Of a stretch of DNA of 64,000 nucleotides, positions 9,540-21,510 are shown piece after piece. This stretch comes from Allium sativum (taxonomy: Eukaryota > Streptophyta > Magnoliopsida > Asparagales > Amaryllidaceae), in contig CM060912.1 in the NCBI GenBank assembly GCA_030737875.1, positions 880,299,199 through 880,363,198 on the forward strand, written 5' to 3'. Made by a program: the position numbers and the translations under genes. The notes below the pieces were generated by a model. The model did no database searches and was not told the DNA's origin. It saw only the letters and a program-made list of their open reading frames with translations. Positions within the stretch are counted from its first letter, which is position 1. Every line of letters begins with the position of its first letter.

Positions 9540-9725
9540 ATAACAGCGGAGAAGGTTGCTGTTCCAAGCTCTGGGAATCTGAACTCTATTCGTCATCTTA
9601 AATTTGAAGGTGCCATCTAGGAGCTTTTGGCTTATAATGAAGGGTCCTTCCCAATTCGGTCCACAAACTCCAGTTCCAGTCATCACTCTTTTCAATACAA
9701 GGTCCGCAATCTCGAAGGTCCTTTG
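9540..9725 (-). pseudogene. Tat integrase C-terminal end
   Basis: On the minus strand this reads through a typical Tat integrase C-terminus: FEIADLVLKRV, then GPNWEGPF, then PRAWNSNLLRCY. In this lineage these correspond to the beta-rich DNA-binding end and the Pro-Arg-x-Trp-Asn tail. The upstream part of the same gene lies at 31772-32720, so 22 kb of TE-C and TE-B separates the two parts. Confidence 0.75.
9721..9725. other. Target-site duplication of TE-C, left copy (CTTTG)
   Basis: CTTTG directly precedes the LTR start TGTGACACCCC at 9726 and is repeated at 31767-31771 directly after GGGGTGTTACA. Confidence 0.9.
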
Positions 9726-10096
9726 TGTGACACCCCGCGTCCATTAATGTCACTCTTTATCAGAATGCATTAAGTTCCATGAAGCGTTATAGATAAATAG
9801 GAACATAAACATTACTAGACAGATGTAAAATAACAGAGGAATTAAAAACTTTATTAAATAGAAAACATCATGGTCCAAAACATGGTTATATCATAAGTCT
9901 GAAATACTGAAAACATAAAACTTCTACCTTGTACAAAAATCATTATCAGAGTACGATACTACATAAAAGAGCATAATCCCCAAAATATAGCCATAGTAGA
10001 GAAGATACGAAATAAAGCAGTACATCTAAGTAGTACCAAGTAGAAGGAAAGAAGAATCCTGATCAAGCTTGAGTATTCCTACTCTGAGAACCTGGG
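9726..10096 (-). repeat. TE-C 3' LTR, first piece
   Basis: Begins TGTGACACCCCGCG and matches 28997-29350 of the other LTR. It is cut at CTGGG (10092-10096), where TE-B inserted. Confidence 0.88.
10092..10096. other. Target-site duplication of TE-B, left copy (CTGGG)
   Basis: CTGGG just before TGTAACACCCC (10097); the second copy is 21506-21510. Confidence 0.92.
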
Positions 10097-11342
10097 TGTA
10101 ACACCCCACGCCCGCTATGGTCACTCTCTAAGGGAATGCCATAACATCGGTGGAGTATTTTGAGTGAATATAGAACAGAGTAATTACAGCAAGACAGATA
10201 TAAGTAATACTTTGAAAATTTAAAACATCATTTCAATAGCAGCGGAAAATAAAACATGTCTGGTTACATCACAAAACCATAATAGAAGTCAAGTACAAAT
10301 ATCCATCCTGCTAAATAAAAATACATAATCCCAATACATGAACTGATAGCCATAATAGAAAAGGGTAAACTGAGCTCTACATCTAGGGTCCAAGCTCCAA
10401 GAGAGTAATAAAAGCAGCCTGATCAAAGCCCACTCGTGCTGGGCCCACTCTGAGAACCTGAGGGTTGGGAAAAAGATAAAAACAACGGGGTCAGACATAA
10501 GTCTGAGAGAGTCCTATAACTTTAACAATACAATCATTAAAGTAACCAGAGAAGACATAAACTTGACATACGGTAATGTCTGGGGATGAATGGCTACACT
10601 AAGCAGCTTGGTAGACTTAGGATAACTAAGATAACTGTAAAGACGCATTTACCCACCCAAGGATAATTACTACACTGCACCACACCAGTCATTTCTACTT
10701 AAAGGTTGATCCCTCCCAAGGACTTAGAAAATTTCCCCAGTAGTCTCGTATACCCCTAGCTGACTACATAGGTGCCGTCTGCCCCTATCTCCACTAGGTG
10801 TAACCACTACTCCCAAATGATCGGCTCCCTACCGTAGATACCCGTGCCGGCCCCACAGTGGGGTGTATCACTCCCCAAAGTGGCAACCCGATACAACAAA
10901 CGGTGCACGGCTTATATCTACACGATGCAACAACGTCTTATCTACCAGCCCGGGTCCACACACGCATATGAAACCCGTTGGACTTGCGTTGCCACCGCTA
11001 CCCCGTTTTGGCCTCTTATAGTCAAGCCCAGTACGCGTGTCCCGTCCTCGACATGGGTCGAGCCCAATAAGATACATATGGGTTACTGGTTGAAATGGGC
11101 CCCCACAAGCTACCCACCTAAGCTTGTCCCTTTTTCTAGTGCATCCCACTTAACCCTTTAATCATGTTTAATTACATGTTTCCACTTTGGTTAAGTATTC
11201 TAATCGTATTTTCTATTGCCACCCAAGGCAGCCACTAGATTTCCACATGCCACCCAAGGCACCCACTTAACCCCTCATGTCCCTCTACATGCTAATATGG
11301 TTAAGTGTTTCTTAATTAATTAATTAAGATCATGACCTCATA

Positions 11343-11563
11343 AAGACCTCTCACATTAGACCGTCTTTTATGACTGCTGGATATGCCGGTTGGTTCCGGG
11401 CAGACTTCTGTCATCAAAAGGGTCTAACCTCGTGTCTTTACTTTAATCACGTATTTAATTTATGACTAAGACCTCTCACATTGGGCCAATCATTTGTAGC
11501 CGCTGGATGGCCGGTCGGTTCCGGGCAGACTTCCGCTACAAAAGGGTCCAACCTCGTGTCTTA
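11343..11563 (-). other. Hairpin pair in TE-B 3' LTR
   Basis: Hairpin A 11343-11439, hairpin B 11467-11563. Inner stem of B is TTGTAGC (11494-11500)/GCTACAA (11535-11541). The loops carry GCCGGTTGGTTCCGGGCAGA (A) and GGCCGGTCGGTTCCGGGCAG (B). Same order and spacing as in TE-A. Confidence 0.78.
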
Positions 11564-12297
11564 GTTGATTAATTACACCTAATTAATCACCCCCATAATT
11601 AATTATCCCTAATTAATTACACATTTTTCATAACATGGGTAGACCTAACTCAATAGGTAAATTCCCATGGGGTAGACCTAACTCAATAGGTAAATTCCCA
11701 CTTATGTTAATTTATTTTTATGGTATGCTTAATCATACCCAATCATACTTTTATTAACATATTTATTAACCCAATCGTTCCCCACGTAAATCGTTCTCAT
11801 TTCATGACATAATAAAGGGAAGATCCATCACAAATATCATGGGTTTAACCAAATCTTAGCATATAACTTTGTCATGGGTTAAGAGGATGTCAACTTGCAT
11901 ATATGAGCATATATTAACCCAACTACATTTAACCCAAACTTGCATATTATCATACACATGACTTGCATAACATGTTGCATATGAACTTGCATATTATCAT
12001 ACATATGACTTGCATAACATGTTGCATATGAACTTGCATATTATCATACACATATCTTGCATAACATGTTGAACTTGCATATAAGCATTCTCATAACTTA
12101 CGTAACATGTTAAACATGCATTTAAGCATACACATAACTTGCATAAGCATTCTCATACTTGCATAAGCATGCATAACTTGCATATCATGTTAAACTTGCA
12201 TTTAAGCATATACATAACTTGCATATGAACTTGCATAACAACCTACACATAACTTACATAACATCATACACATAACTTGCATATGAACTTGCATAAC

Positions 12298-12440
12298 TCA
12301 CTTGTTAAACATGCATAAACCCACTTATTAAATATGCATAAACCCACTTATTAAACATGCATAAACCCACTTGTTAAACATGCATAAACCAACTTATTAA
12401 ACATGCATAAACCCACTTGTTAAATATGCATAAACATAGG
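12298..12440. repeat. 23-bp minisatellite in TE-B LTR
   Basis: About six copies of ATGCATAAACCCACTTRTTAA, spaced 23 bp (12311, 12334, 12357 and so on). The same array is at about 20570-20700 in the other LTR. The 46-bp unit of TE-A is a two-unit derivative. Confidence 0.8.
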
Positions 12441-12746
12441 AAAACATAGAGTAGCATATCATTACAAATGATTCAAACTCACTAATCCGCATTCAAGACC
12501 ATAAGTCTCATTACCCCTAATCTACTTACTTTAGCAATTGATGTTAAAGTGATAGAAACTCACCAAAACCAAGATTAGCAAACTTATGGAGTAGAACTAG
12601 TTGCTAAATATGAAGAAGATGATGATTAGAGGTTGATTAGCTTGCAACTTCCTTCATAAACTAGTGGAGACTCCTCTTAAGTTTGATTTTGGCGGCATGA
12701 GGCCATCATTTCTATTTTTAGTATGGATTAGGCTTGCATTAGGGTG

Positions 12747-12755
12747 TATTTATAG
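12747..12755 (-). promoter_or_regulatory. TATA box of TE-B 3' LTR
   Basis: CTATAAATA on the minus strand, followed downstream by ACACCC. Same place as in TE-A. Confidence 0.6.
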
Positions 12756-12893
12756 GATTAGGGTGTGTTTTAGACCATAGGATTAGCCCTAGGTTAGATT
12801 AGGTCCGTCAGATTTAGGAAATCTCTAGAACCCAGCCCAGCCCTAGCCAGAAAACTAGACCTGGTGCACCCAGGCCCTCTGGCTCGACACGCC

Positions 12894-12962
12894 GTGTCGA
12901 CAGGCAAGTCGACAGGGCAGTCGACTCCCCAGTCGACAGGCCTGTCGACAGCCCTGTCGACA
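12894..12962 (-). promoter_or_regulatory. GTCGAC cluster in U3 of TE-B 3' LTR
   Basis: Six GTCGAC sites in 69 bp, 140-215 bp upstream of the TATA box on the sense strand. The equivalent cluster in the other LTR is about 21162-21230. Confidence 0.55.
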
Positions 12963-13240
12963 TGGGTAGGGCGGGAACTTTCCCGCCTGGCCCCCGCTGG
13001 CTCCAATTTCAAAATCTGGTTTTGCATTTCTAAATCTGTTTTTAACTTGATTTTTCTGCCAACTTCATTGGGCCAATACTGGGCTATACGGACTCCGATT
13101 TACAAAATTTCGGACTCTATTTCGCGTATTTTTCCGAGACGAACGCAATGACGCAGCCTGTTTACCCTAATTCTCACATTTGAGATTATTTATTCTGCAA
13201 TTAGTGAATTTTAGCATTAACTGAAATACGGGGTGTTACA

Positions 13241-13274
13241 TTCTCCCCTCCTTAAAGGATTTCGTCCCTGAAAT
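13241..13274 (-). promoter_or_regulatory. TE-B polypurine tract and adjacent hairpin
   Basis: Sense strand AAGGAGGGGAGAA touching the 3' LTR. The adjacent stem (13258-13274) is GATTTCG/TGAAAT, with one mismatch against TE-A and TE-C. Confidence 0.75.
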
Positions 13275-13743
13275 GTCTAAGCTAAGGAGAATTCATATCC
13301 TAACATCCAAACAACCATCTACTCAATCCATCAAACACGGGCATCCATTGTCCTTAAAACAATTTCTAATGATGTATGAGCATATGCAAAGAGTGTGTGT
13401 ATATGTTCCCTATCTAATGTATGAACATATGCAAACCATGATAGTGCCATGCATCCATTATGTATGCGAGAGAATCCTATCGACACATACAATATCTACA
13501 TGAGTGCACAATCATTCACCAAAATGCATCATCCATATGATAACACAATCATTATACATCCATAAATATAGTTTCCTACACACAATTTTATGCAATATGA
13601 AGTGATTGAGCCGATCTAGTGCCTAGAGTGTGTGTATATGCATCCACGAGCAACCACTAGCAAACACTTGCATCCACTTGCATCCATCAACCATAACATG
13701 TCTCAAACACATGTTTCAACCATAGGTTTACCCTATCTAAAGG
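13275..13743. other. TE-B 3' untranslated interior
   Basis: About 470 bp between the gag-pol stop and the polypurine tract. No gene; homologous to 749-1224 of TE-A. Confidence 0.7.
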
Positions 13744-16700
13744 TCAAATAGTACTAACGAGAGGACATACTAAAGATAAGATAAGTACTAGACAAACGAT
13801 AAAGGAGAAGTTAAAAGACATACCCTCAAAAAGGAACGGGTACAATGAACGCATCTTCGCTTCCGTTTCCCAAGTTGCGTTGCTCTCGTCTTCTCCCCAT
13901 TGTACTTTGACTAGTTGAACCTCTCGATTCCTCAATTTCCTAGTCTCTGACCCAAGGATGCGGGTAGGAGCTCGTCGAATGGTCGCATCACGCTCTACTT
14001 CCACTTCTTTAAGCAAGCTCGGCTCTACCACCTCTGCCGTCTCGTGTAAGCACTTCCTCAAATGTGACACATGGAATACATCATGTACCCCACTAAGTCT
14101 GTCGGGCAACTCCACTCTATATGCCATCCGTCCAATCCTTTCCTTAATGGGAAATGGCCCTACGAACCTTGGTGCTAACTTCCCAACAGATCCAAAGCGA
14201 ACCACATTTCGTAACGGAGACACTTTGACAAAGACCATGTCCCCAACTTCAAACTCAAGATCCGTCCTTCTCTTGTCCGCATAAGATTTTTGCCTATCCT
14301 GCGCTGCTTTCATCCTTCTTCAAATCAAGTCAATCTTCTCAGAAGTCTCCCTAATCATATCAGGCACAAGCAAGATCTTATCCGTATATTCCCACCAACA
14401 TGTAGGTGATCGACAAGGCCTTCCATAGAGAGCTTCGAAAGGAGCCATACCAATACTGGACTAAAAGCTATTATTATATGCGAACTCCACCAATGGAAGA
14501 TGCTCTTCCCATGTACCTCCAAAATCTAAGATACAAAGTCTCAAAAGGTCTTCTAGAAAACGATTCACCCTCTTAGTCTAGCCGTCTGTCTGAGGATGAT
14601 ATGCGGTGCTCAGACACAATTGAGTCCCCACTGCTTCTTGCAAACTTCTCCAGAACTCGCTAGTGAAGATAGGATCTCGATCACTCACTATGCTAGAGGG
14701 TACCCCATGCAATCGAACTATCTCTCGAAGATATACAGAAGCTAGCCATGGAGCGGTCCTCTTGCTCTTCACAGGTATGAAATGGGCGCTCTTAGTAAGT
14801 CTGTCTACCACCACCCAAATTCCCGTATTACCCTTTCTCGATCTGGGTAACCCGTCAATAAAATCCATCGAGACACTATCCCACTTCCATTGCGGAACTT
14901 CCAATGGGTGAAGCAACCCACCTGGTTTCTTTTGCTCCGCCTTCACTTGTTGGCACACCAAGCATCGAGCGACATACTCGGCCACATCTTTCTTCATACC
15001 GGCCCAGAAGAAAACCCTCTTCATGTCTTGGTACATCTTGTCCCCACCGGGATGAATGGTCATCCTAGAACGGTGTGCATCATCAAGAATAACCTTCCTC
15101 AAACCCTCGTCTTGCGGTACACAAAGTCTACCGTCTCTACGCAAGCACCCCCTATCGTCTAGGGTGTACCTACTCAAATGGCTGGACGACTCCCCCCTTA
15201 TGAGCTTCTCCACCAACTCAACCAACTGTGGGTCGTCCCTCTGTGCTTCTCCAATCCGCCCCAAAAGAGTAGGTCTAACCTCCAAGGAAGCTAGCAAACC
15301 GGGTACATAATCAATGGAAGGTCTGAAATCAAACATCGAGATAAATTCCAAGCTTCGTTGTTCCACGAACAATGGACTCAAGGACAACCTTTTTCTGCTC
15401 AAGGCGTCCGCCACCACGTTACCCTTGCCAGGGGTATACGCTATCTCGAAATCATAGGATGCTAAGAACTCCATCCACCTTTGCTGTCTCAAATTCAAAT
15501 CCTTCTGAGAAAACAAGTGTTTCAATGATTTGTGGTCAGTGAACAATTCGAATCTCTCACCAAGAAGATAATGGCGCCAAATCTTAAGCGCAAAAACAAT
15601 AGCGGCCAACTCTAAATCATGGGTAGGGTAATTTTTCTCATGCACTCTCAACTGCCTTCCACCATAGGCTATCACCGTTCCCTCTTGCATTAAGACTGCG
15701 CCAAGTCCTGTCCCACAAGCATCGGTATAAACAACAAATGGCTTGCTCCCATCTGGCAACACTAAAACTGGAGCAGTGGTTAAAGCTCTCTTTAACCGTC
15801 GGAACGCATCATCACAATCTACATCCCATGCGAAAACAAGATTCTTCTTCGTTAAGCGGGTTAATGGGGCTGATATCTTCGCGAAGTCTTTGATAAACTT
15901 CCTATAGTAACCCGCCAACCCCAAGAAACTTCTTACTTCGGTAGCATTCTTCGGAACCTTCCAATCTTGTATCGATACTACCTTCGCGGGATCCACAGCT
16001 ATCCCCTCCTTGGAGACCACGTGCCCCAAGAACCGCACTTCCTTCCTCCAGAAGTGACATTTAGAGAATTTAGCCTTAAGGCTATGTGCTCGAAGAGTCT
16101 TCAATACCTCCCCAAGATGTAGGGCATGCTCTTCTTCACTCTTAGAAAATACTAAGATATCATCCACAAAGACCACCACGAATTTATTAAGGAACTCCCT
16201 GAACACCCTACTCATCAAATCAACAAAGTATGCAGGTGCGTTCGTCAACCCAAATGGCATCACCAGCCACACATAGAAACCATCCGGAGTCCTAAAGGCA
16301 GTCTTGTCTATGCTATCCTCAGCCACCCTCAACTGATGAAACCCCGTGGCTAAGTCCAACTGAGAAAATACTGAAGCGCCAACCAACTGATCGAAAAGAT
16401 CATCAATCCTCGGCAATGGGTGTCTATTCTTCTTTGTGAGCTTGTTGAGTTCTCTATAGTCTACACAAAGTCTGAGGGACCCATCCGCCTTCGTAGCAAA
16501 AACTACTGGAGCACCCCACTCCGATATACTTCGTCTTATGAACCCCTTCTCAAGCAACTCCCCTACTTGCTTATGGAGTTCCCTCCTCTCACGAGGAGCC
16601 ATGTGGCGCACAGGTAAAGATACAGGTTTAGCATTATCCACCAGATATATTCGGAAGTCAATCTCCCGCTTCGGGGGTAAGCCCTTCACCTCCTCAAACA

Positions 16701-18180
16701 CATCCGAGTATTCCCGGACCACTCTAACAGATTGCAAACTCTCGACCGAAGCGTCAAGCGATTCAAGATAACTTAGCATAACAGAATCCATGGGATTACA
16801 AGAAATCTCAAGAGTGTTGCCCAAGCGGGTCATGAGCCTAACAACTCTCCTTTCGCAATCAAGAACGGCACCATTACTGGATAACCAGTCCATGCCCAAA
16901 ATCAACCCATAGCCCGTGAAGCCCAACACAAAAGCATCACATCTAAACTCAATGCTAAGTATAGAAATCTTCAAACCCAAACATATCATGGACAAATAAG
17001 TGGAGCCCCCAATTGGGTTTGAAACAACCAAGGGATCATCTACCAGACTGGTGTCTAAGTGCAGTGACTCAACTAATGATGATGAGATAAACGAATGCGA
17101 TGCGCCAGAATCAAACAATGTTCGGACAGGATGATCAAATAGAAAAACCAAACTTTCAACGGAAATAGTTCTAGCTCTTTCCTGAATCGGTGGGACCGCG
17201 AGAGCCTGTACTTGCCCCCTAGCCTGACCCGGTGCCATAAGAGCTTGCACCTGTCCTCCTGAGGTAGACCCCGTCCTTTGCCCCTTCTTAGGACAGTCTT
17301 TCACTAGATGCCCTGCTTCGCCACAGTGGAAGCAGCCAGTCTTCTTCTTCTTGCGACAATCCTTGCTTAGGTGGCCAGGTGTCCCACAATTGAAACACTT
17401 CTTCTTCTTGCCCTTGCCACCGTTGCCTTTCCCACCTTTATTTTGTTGTTGTTGCTGAGGTCTCTTTTGATCTCCCTTCTTCTCGGGTGCTTTATTAGCA
17501 TTGGGACCCTTCTCTTCTTCATGCATGAGTGCCATGTCAACTAGCTTCTCGAAGGTGGCCCCCATAGGGATATGAGTCATAGCCAACGCATGCATTGGTT
17601 CATTCAAGCCTTTCACGAACCTCAAAGCCTTCTTCTCCGGTGTATTCACCATGTCTAGGCCAAACCTTGCCAATTGATTAAACTTGTTGACATATTCCTT
17701 CATTGAGAGATTTCCTTGCTTTAGGATCAAGAATCTTTCCATATACAAGTTTTCCTCCGCCTTTGAAAGAAACTTTGCCACAAATCTTTGCCTAAAATCC
17801 GCCCAAGAGTCAACGGGGCGTTCTCCATTAGTGACCTCCCACCAGAATGAGGCCTCTCCTTTCATTAACCAAGCAGCTAACTTGACTTTCTTTCCTTCTT
17901 CCATCTCAAAGATATATATCAACTCTTCCACCTCCTTAAGCCAATCTCTAGCCTCCACAAAAGTTTCAGATCCTTGAAAAGGTTTTCCTCCCATAGCTTT
18001 AAATTCCTTGCAAGTCTTAGCAAAAGTATCCGTGCGAGGAGGAGGGGGAGGAGGAAGATCGGGTGCTACGGTTGGTGGAGGAACATTTGCTGGACCCGCA
18101 GTGGTGGCCCTAGCCTCCATCAATCTCCTATACCATAATGGTATCGTCACAACCTCCGGAAAGTTAAGATCCTCAGCCAT
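13744..18180 (-). pseudogene. TE-B gag-pol polyprotein (Gag-PR-RT-RH-IN-chromodomain), three in-frame stops
   Basis: Single frame of about 1,478 codons; the first 1,200 are open (18180 down to a TAG at 14578-14580). Residues: retrotransposon Gag about 55-225; two CCHC zinc knuckles, C262-C265-H270-C275 and C283-C286-H291-C296; aspartic protease DSG at 357-359; reverse transcriptase about 540-720 with D609 and FVDD at 671-674; RNase H with D820, E857 and D882; integrase zinc finger H1036-H1043-C1073-C1076; integrase core with D1106 and D1167. After the stop the same frame continues through the integrase C-terminus and a chromodomain (near 13830-13910, VKVQWGEDESNATWETEAKM). Further stops are TAG at 14461-14463 and TGA at 14320-14322. 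The codon for the third catalytic residue, normally Glu, reads Lys (AAG). Family knowledge: Gag packages the RNA, the enzymes copy and insert it, and the chromodomain targets chromatin. Start chosen at the first ATG after the leader. Confidence 0.93.
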
Positions 18181-18361
18181 GCTGAAACGAAAAAGGAAAG
18201 ATTCAAAACGGAGAATTCGAAAGATAAAGATATGGCTATCGGGGATTATGCTTTTCTTTCAAAAACTTTTCTCTTTAAAGACATGTTTTTGAAAATATCT
18301 CTTCCAAAAATGTTTTTAGAAAAATAGTTTTCTAAAAATTTTATCTGTTCCGGTAACCTTT
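18181..18361 (-). other. TE-B leader between primer site and gag
   Basis: About 180 bp of A/T-rich untranslated leader with T-runs. It is nearly the same sequence as 4565-4743 of TE-A, so this stretch is better kept in TE-A than its genes are. Packaging signals would be expected here, but I cannot identify one. Confidence 0.55.
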
Positions 18362-18373
18362 GCTCTGATACCA
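18362..18373 (-). promoter_or_regulatory. TE-B primer binding site (initiator Met tRNA)
   Basis: TGGTATCAGAGC on the minus strand, two bases from the 5' LTR end. Confidence 0.92.
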
Positions 18374-19620
18374 CGTGTAACACCCCACGCCCGCTATGGT
18401 CAATCTCTAAGGGAATGCCATAACATCGGTGGAGTATTTTGAGTGAATATAGAACAGAGTAATTACAGCAAGACAGATATAAGTAATACTTTGATAATTT
18501 AAAACATCATTTCAATTGCAGCGGAAAATAAAACATGTCTGGTTACATCACAAAACCATAATAGAAGTCAAGTACAAATATCCATCCTGCTAAATAAAAA
18601 TACATAATCCCAATACATGAACTGATAGCCAGAATAGAAAAGGGTAAACTGAGCTCTACATCTAGGGTCCAAGCTCCAAGAGAGTAATAAAAGCAGCCTG
18701 ATCAAAGCCCACTCGTGCTGGGCCCACTCTGAGAACCTGAGGGTTGGGAAAAAGATAAAAACAACGGGGTCAGACATAAGTCTGAGCGAGTCCTATAACT
18801 TTAACAATACAATCATTAAAGTAACCAGAGAAGACATAAACTTGACATACGGTAATGTCTGGGGATGAATGGCTACACTAAGCAGCTTGGTAGACTTAGG
18901 ATAACTAAGATAACTGTAAAGACGCATTTACCCACCCAAGGATAATTACTACACTGCACCACACCAGTCATTTCTACTTAAAGGTTGATCCCTCCCAAGG
19001 ACTTAGAAAATTTCCCCAGTAGTCTCGTATACCCCTAGCTGACTACATAGGTGCCGTCTGCCCCTATCTCCACTAGGTGTAACCACTACTCCCAAATGAT
19101 CGGCTCCCTACCGTAGATACCCGTGTCGGCCCCACAGTGGGGTGTATCACTCCCCAAAGTGGCAACCCGATACAACAAACGGTGCACGGCTTATATCTAC
19201 ACGATGCAACAACGTCTTATCTACCAGCCCGGGTCCACACACGCATATGAAACCCGTTAGACTTGCGTTGCCACCACTACCCCGTTTTGGCCTCTTATAG
19301 TCAAGCCCAGTACGCGTGTCCCGTCCTCGACATGGGTCGAGCCCAATAAGATACATATGGGTTACTGGTTGAAATGGGCCCCCACAAGCTACCCACCTAA
19401 GCTTGTCCCTTTTTCTAGTGCATCCCACTTAACCCTTTAATCATGTTTAATTACATGTTTCCACTTTGGTTAAGTATTCTAATCGTATTTTCTATTGCCA
19501 CCCAAGGCAGCCACTAGATTTCCACATGCCACCCAAGGCACCCACTTAACCCCTCATGTCCCTCTACATGCTAATATGGTTAAGTGTTTCTTAATTAATT
19601 AATTAAGATCATGACCTCAT

Positions 19621-19842
19621 AAAGACCTCTCACATTAGACCGTCTTTTACGACTGCTGGATATGCCGGTTGGTTCCGGGCAGACTTTTGTCATCAAAAGG
19701 GTCTAACCTCGTGTCTTTACTTTAATCACGTATTTAATTTATGACTAAGACCTCTCACATTGGGCCAATCATTTGTAGCCGCTGGATGGCCGGTCGGTTC
19801 CGGGCAGACTTCCGATACAAAAGGGTCCAACCTCGTGTCTTA
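19621..19842 (-). other. Hairpin pair in TE-B 5' LTR
   Basis: Hairpin A 19621-19718, hairpin B 19745-19842. One arm of B is altered (GATACA instead of GCTACA), so this copy has lost one base pair relative to 11535-11541. Confidence 0.75.
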
Positions 19843-21011
19843 GTTGATTAATTACACCTAATTAATCACCCCCATAATTAATTACACATTTTTCATAACA
19901 TGGGTAGACCTAACTCAATAGGTAAATTCCCATGGGGTAGACCTAACTCAATAGGTAAATTCCCACTTATGTTAATTTATTTTTATGGTATGCTTAATCA
20001 TACCCAATCATGCTTTTATTAACATATTTATTAACCCCATCGTTCCCCACGTAAATCGTTCTCATTTCATGACATAATAAAGGGAAGATCCATCACAAAT
20101 ATCATGGGTTTAACCAAATCTTAGCATATAACTTTGTCATGGGTTAAGAGGATGTCAACTTGCATATATGAGCATATATTAACCCAACTACATTTAACCC
20201 AAACTTGCATATTATCATACACATGACTTGCATAACATGTTGCATATGAACTTGCATATTATCATACTTATGACTTGCATAACATGTTGCATATGAACTT
20301 GCATATTATCATACACATATCTTGCATAACATGTTGAACTTGCATATAAGCATTCTCATAACTTACATAACATGTTAAACAAGCATTTAAGCATACACAT
20401 AACTTGCATAAGCATTCTCATACTTGCATAAGCATGCATAACTTGCATATCATGTTAAACTTGCATTTAAGCATATACATAACTTGCATATGAACTTGCA
20501 TAACAACCTACACATAACTTACATAACATCATACACATAACTTGCATATGAACTTGCATAACTCACTTGTTAAACATGCATAAACCCACTTATTAAATAT
20601 GCATAAACCCACTTATTAAACATGCATAAACCCACTTGTTAAACATGCATAAACCAACTTATTAAACATGCATAAACCCACTTGTTAAATATGTATAAAC
20701 ATAGGAAAACATAGAGTAGCATATCATTACAAATGATTCAAAATCACTAATCCGCATTCAAGACCATAAGTCTCATTACCCCTAATCTACTTACTTTAGC
20801 AATTGATGTTCAAGTGATAGAAACTCACCAAAACCAAGATTAGCAAACTTATGGAGTAGAACTAGTTGCTAAATATGAAGAAGATGATGATTAGAGGTTG
20901 ATTAGCTTGCAACGTCCTTCATAAACTAGTGGAGACTCCTCTTAAGTTTGATTTTGGCGGCATGAGGCCATCATTTCTATTTTTAGTATGGATTAGGCTT
21001 GCATTAGGGTG

Positions 21012-21020
21012 TATTTATAG
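21012..21020 (-). promoter_or_regulatory. TATA box of TE-B 5' LTR
   Basis: CTATAAATA on the minus strand. It is the likely promoter of the genomic RNA of TE-B. Confidence 0.6.
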
Positions 21021-21505
21021 GATTAGGGTGTGTTTTAGACCATAGGATTAGCCCTAGGTTAGATTAGGTCCGTCAGATTTAGGAAATCTCTAGAACCCAG
21101 CCCAGCCCTAGCCAGAAAACCAGACCTGGTGCACCCAGGCCCTCTGGCTCGACACGCCGTGTCGACAGGCAAGTCGACAGGGCAGTCGACTTCCCAGTCG
21201 ACAGGCCTGTCGACAGCCCTGTCGACATGGGTAGGGCGGGAACTTTCCCGCCTGGCCCCCGCTGGCTCCAATTTCAAAATCTGGTTTTGCATTTCTAAAT
21301 CTGTTTTTAACTTGATTTTTCTGCCAACTTCATTGGGCCATAACTGGGCCATACGGACTACGATTTACAAAATTTCGGACTCTATTTCGCGTATTTTTCC
21401 GAGACGAACGCAATGACACAGCCCGTTTCCCCCAATTCTCACATTTGAGATTATTTATTCCGCAATTAGTGAATTTTAGCATTAACTGAAATACGGGGTG
21501 TTACA

Positions 21506-21510
21506 CTGGG
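21506..21510. other. Target-site duplication of TE-B, right copy (CTGGG)
   Basis: CTGGG directly after GGGGTGTTACA. The TE-C LTR continues from 21511. Confidence 0.92.

Larger units (their letters stand above)
8614..9725 (-). mobile_element. TE-T left part: 3' portion of a Tat-clade Ty3/gypsy element
   Basis: Left half of the Tat element that resumes at 31772. It holds the end of the integrase gene (9540-9725) and a long 3' untranslated region with tandem repeats. The 3' LTR is not seen: TE-A abuts at 8613, so the rest, if present, lies beyond TE-A. TE-C cut the integrase gene at CTTTG (9721-9725). Confidence 0.75.
10097..13240 (-). repeat. TE-B 3' LTR, 3144 bp
   Basis: TGTAACACCCC to GGGGTGTTACA. 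It holds the hairpin pair (11343-11563), ACTTGCAT-rich repeats (11890-12300), a 23-bp minisatellite (about 12298-12440), a TATA box (12747-12755) and the GTCGAC cluster (12894-12962). The reading frames here (for example 10289-10498 and 10844-11161) occur in both LTRs, resemble no family and cross structural repeats. Confidence 0.93.
10097..21505 (-). mobile_element. TE-B: nearly complete Tekay-type LTR retrotransposon
   Basis: Length 11,409 bp, minus strand, five-base duplication CTGGG on both sides. The 3' LTR is 10097-13240 (3144 bp) and the 5' LTR 18376-21505 (3130 bp). The polypurine tract is at 13241, the Met-tRNA primer site at 18362-18373, and the single gag-pol frame at 13744-18180. 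By hand I count about 30 substitutions and one 14-bp indel between LTRs, about 1%, so insertion was recent. It is nested in the left LTR of TE-C. Gag-pol is closed only by three nonsense mutations in the integrase region. Confidence 0.95.
18376..21505 (-). repeat. TE-B 5' LTR, 3130 bp
   Basis: Matches 10097-13240 with about 30 substitutions and a 14-bp deletion near 19880. It contains the hairpin pair 19621-19842, the 23-bp array, a TATA box (21012-21020) and the GTCGAC cluster (about 21162-21230). No gene. Confidence 0.93.

Noticed and set aside
10844..11161. Overlapping frames on both strands in TE-B LTR (also 10868-11149 and 19147-19428)
   Set aside because: No family resemblance; one copy is broken in the sister LTR and the region carries LTR structure.
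16420..16771. Plus-strand frames inside TE-B gag-pol (also 14663-15310 and 17684-18292)
   Set aside because: Shadows of the long minus-strand gag-pol frame.
18362..18373. Possible tRNA-Met gene near the primer sites
   Set aside because: Only the 12-nt complement to the tRNA 3' end is present, as expected for a primer site; no cloverleaf.
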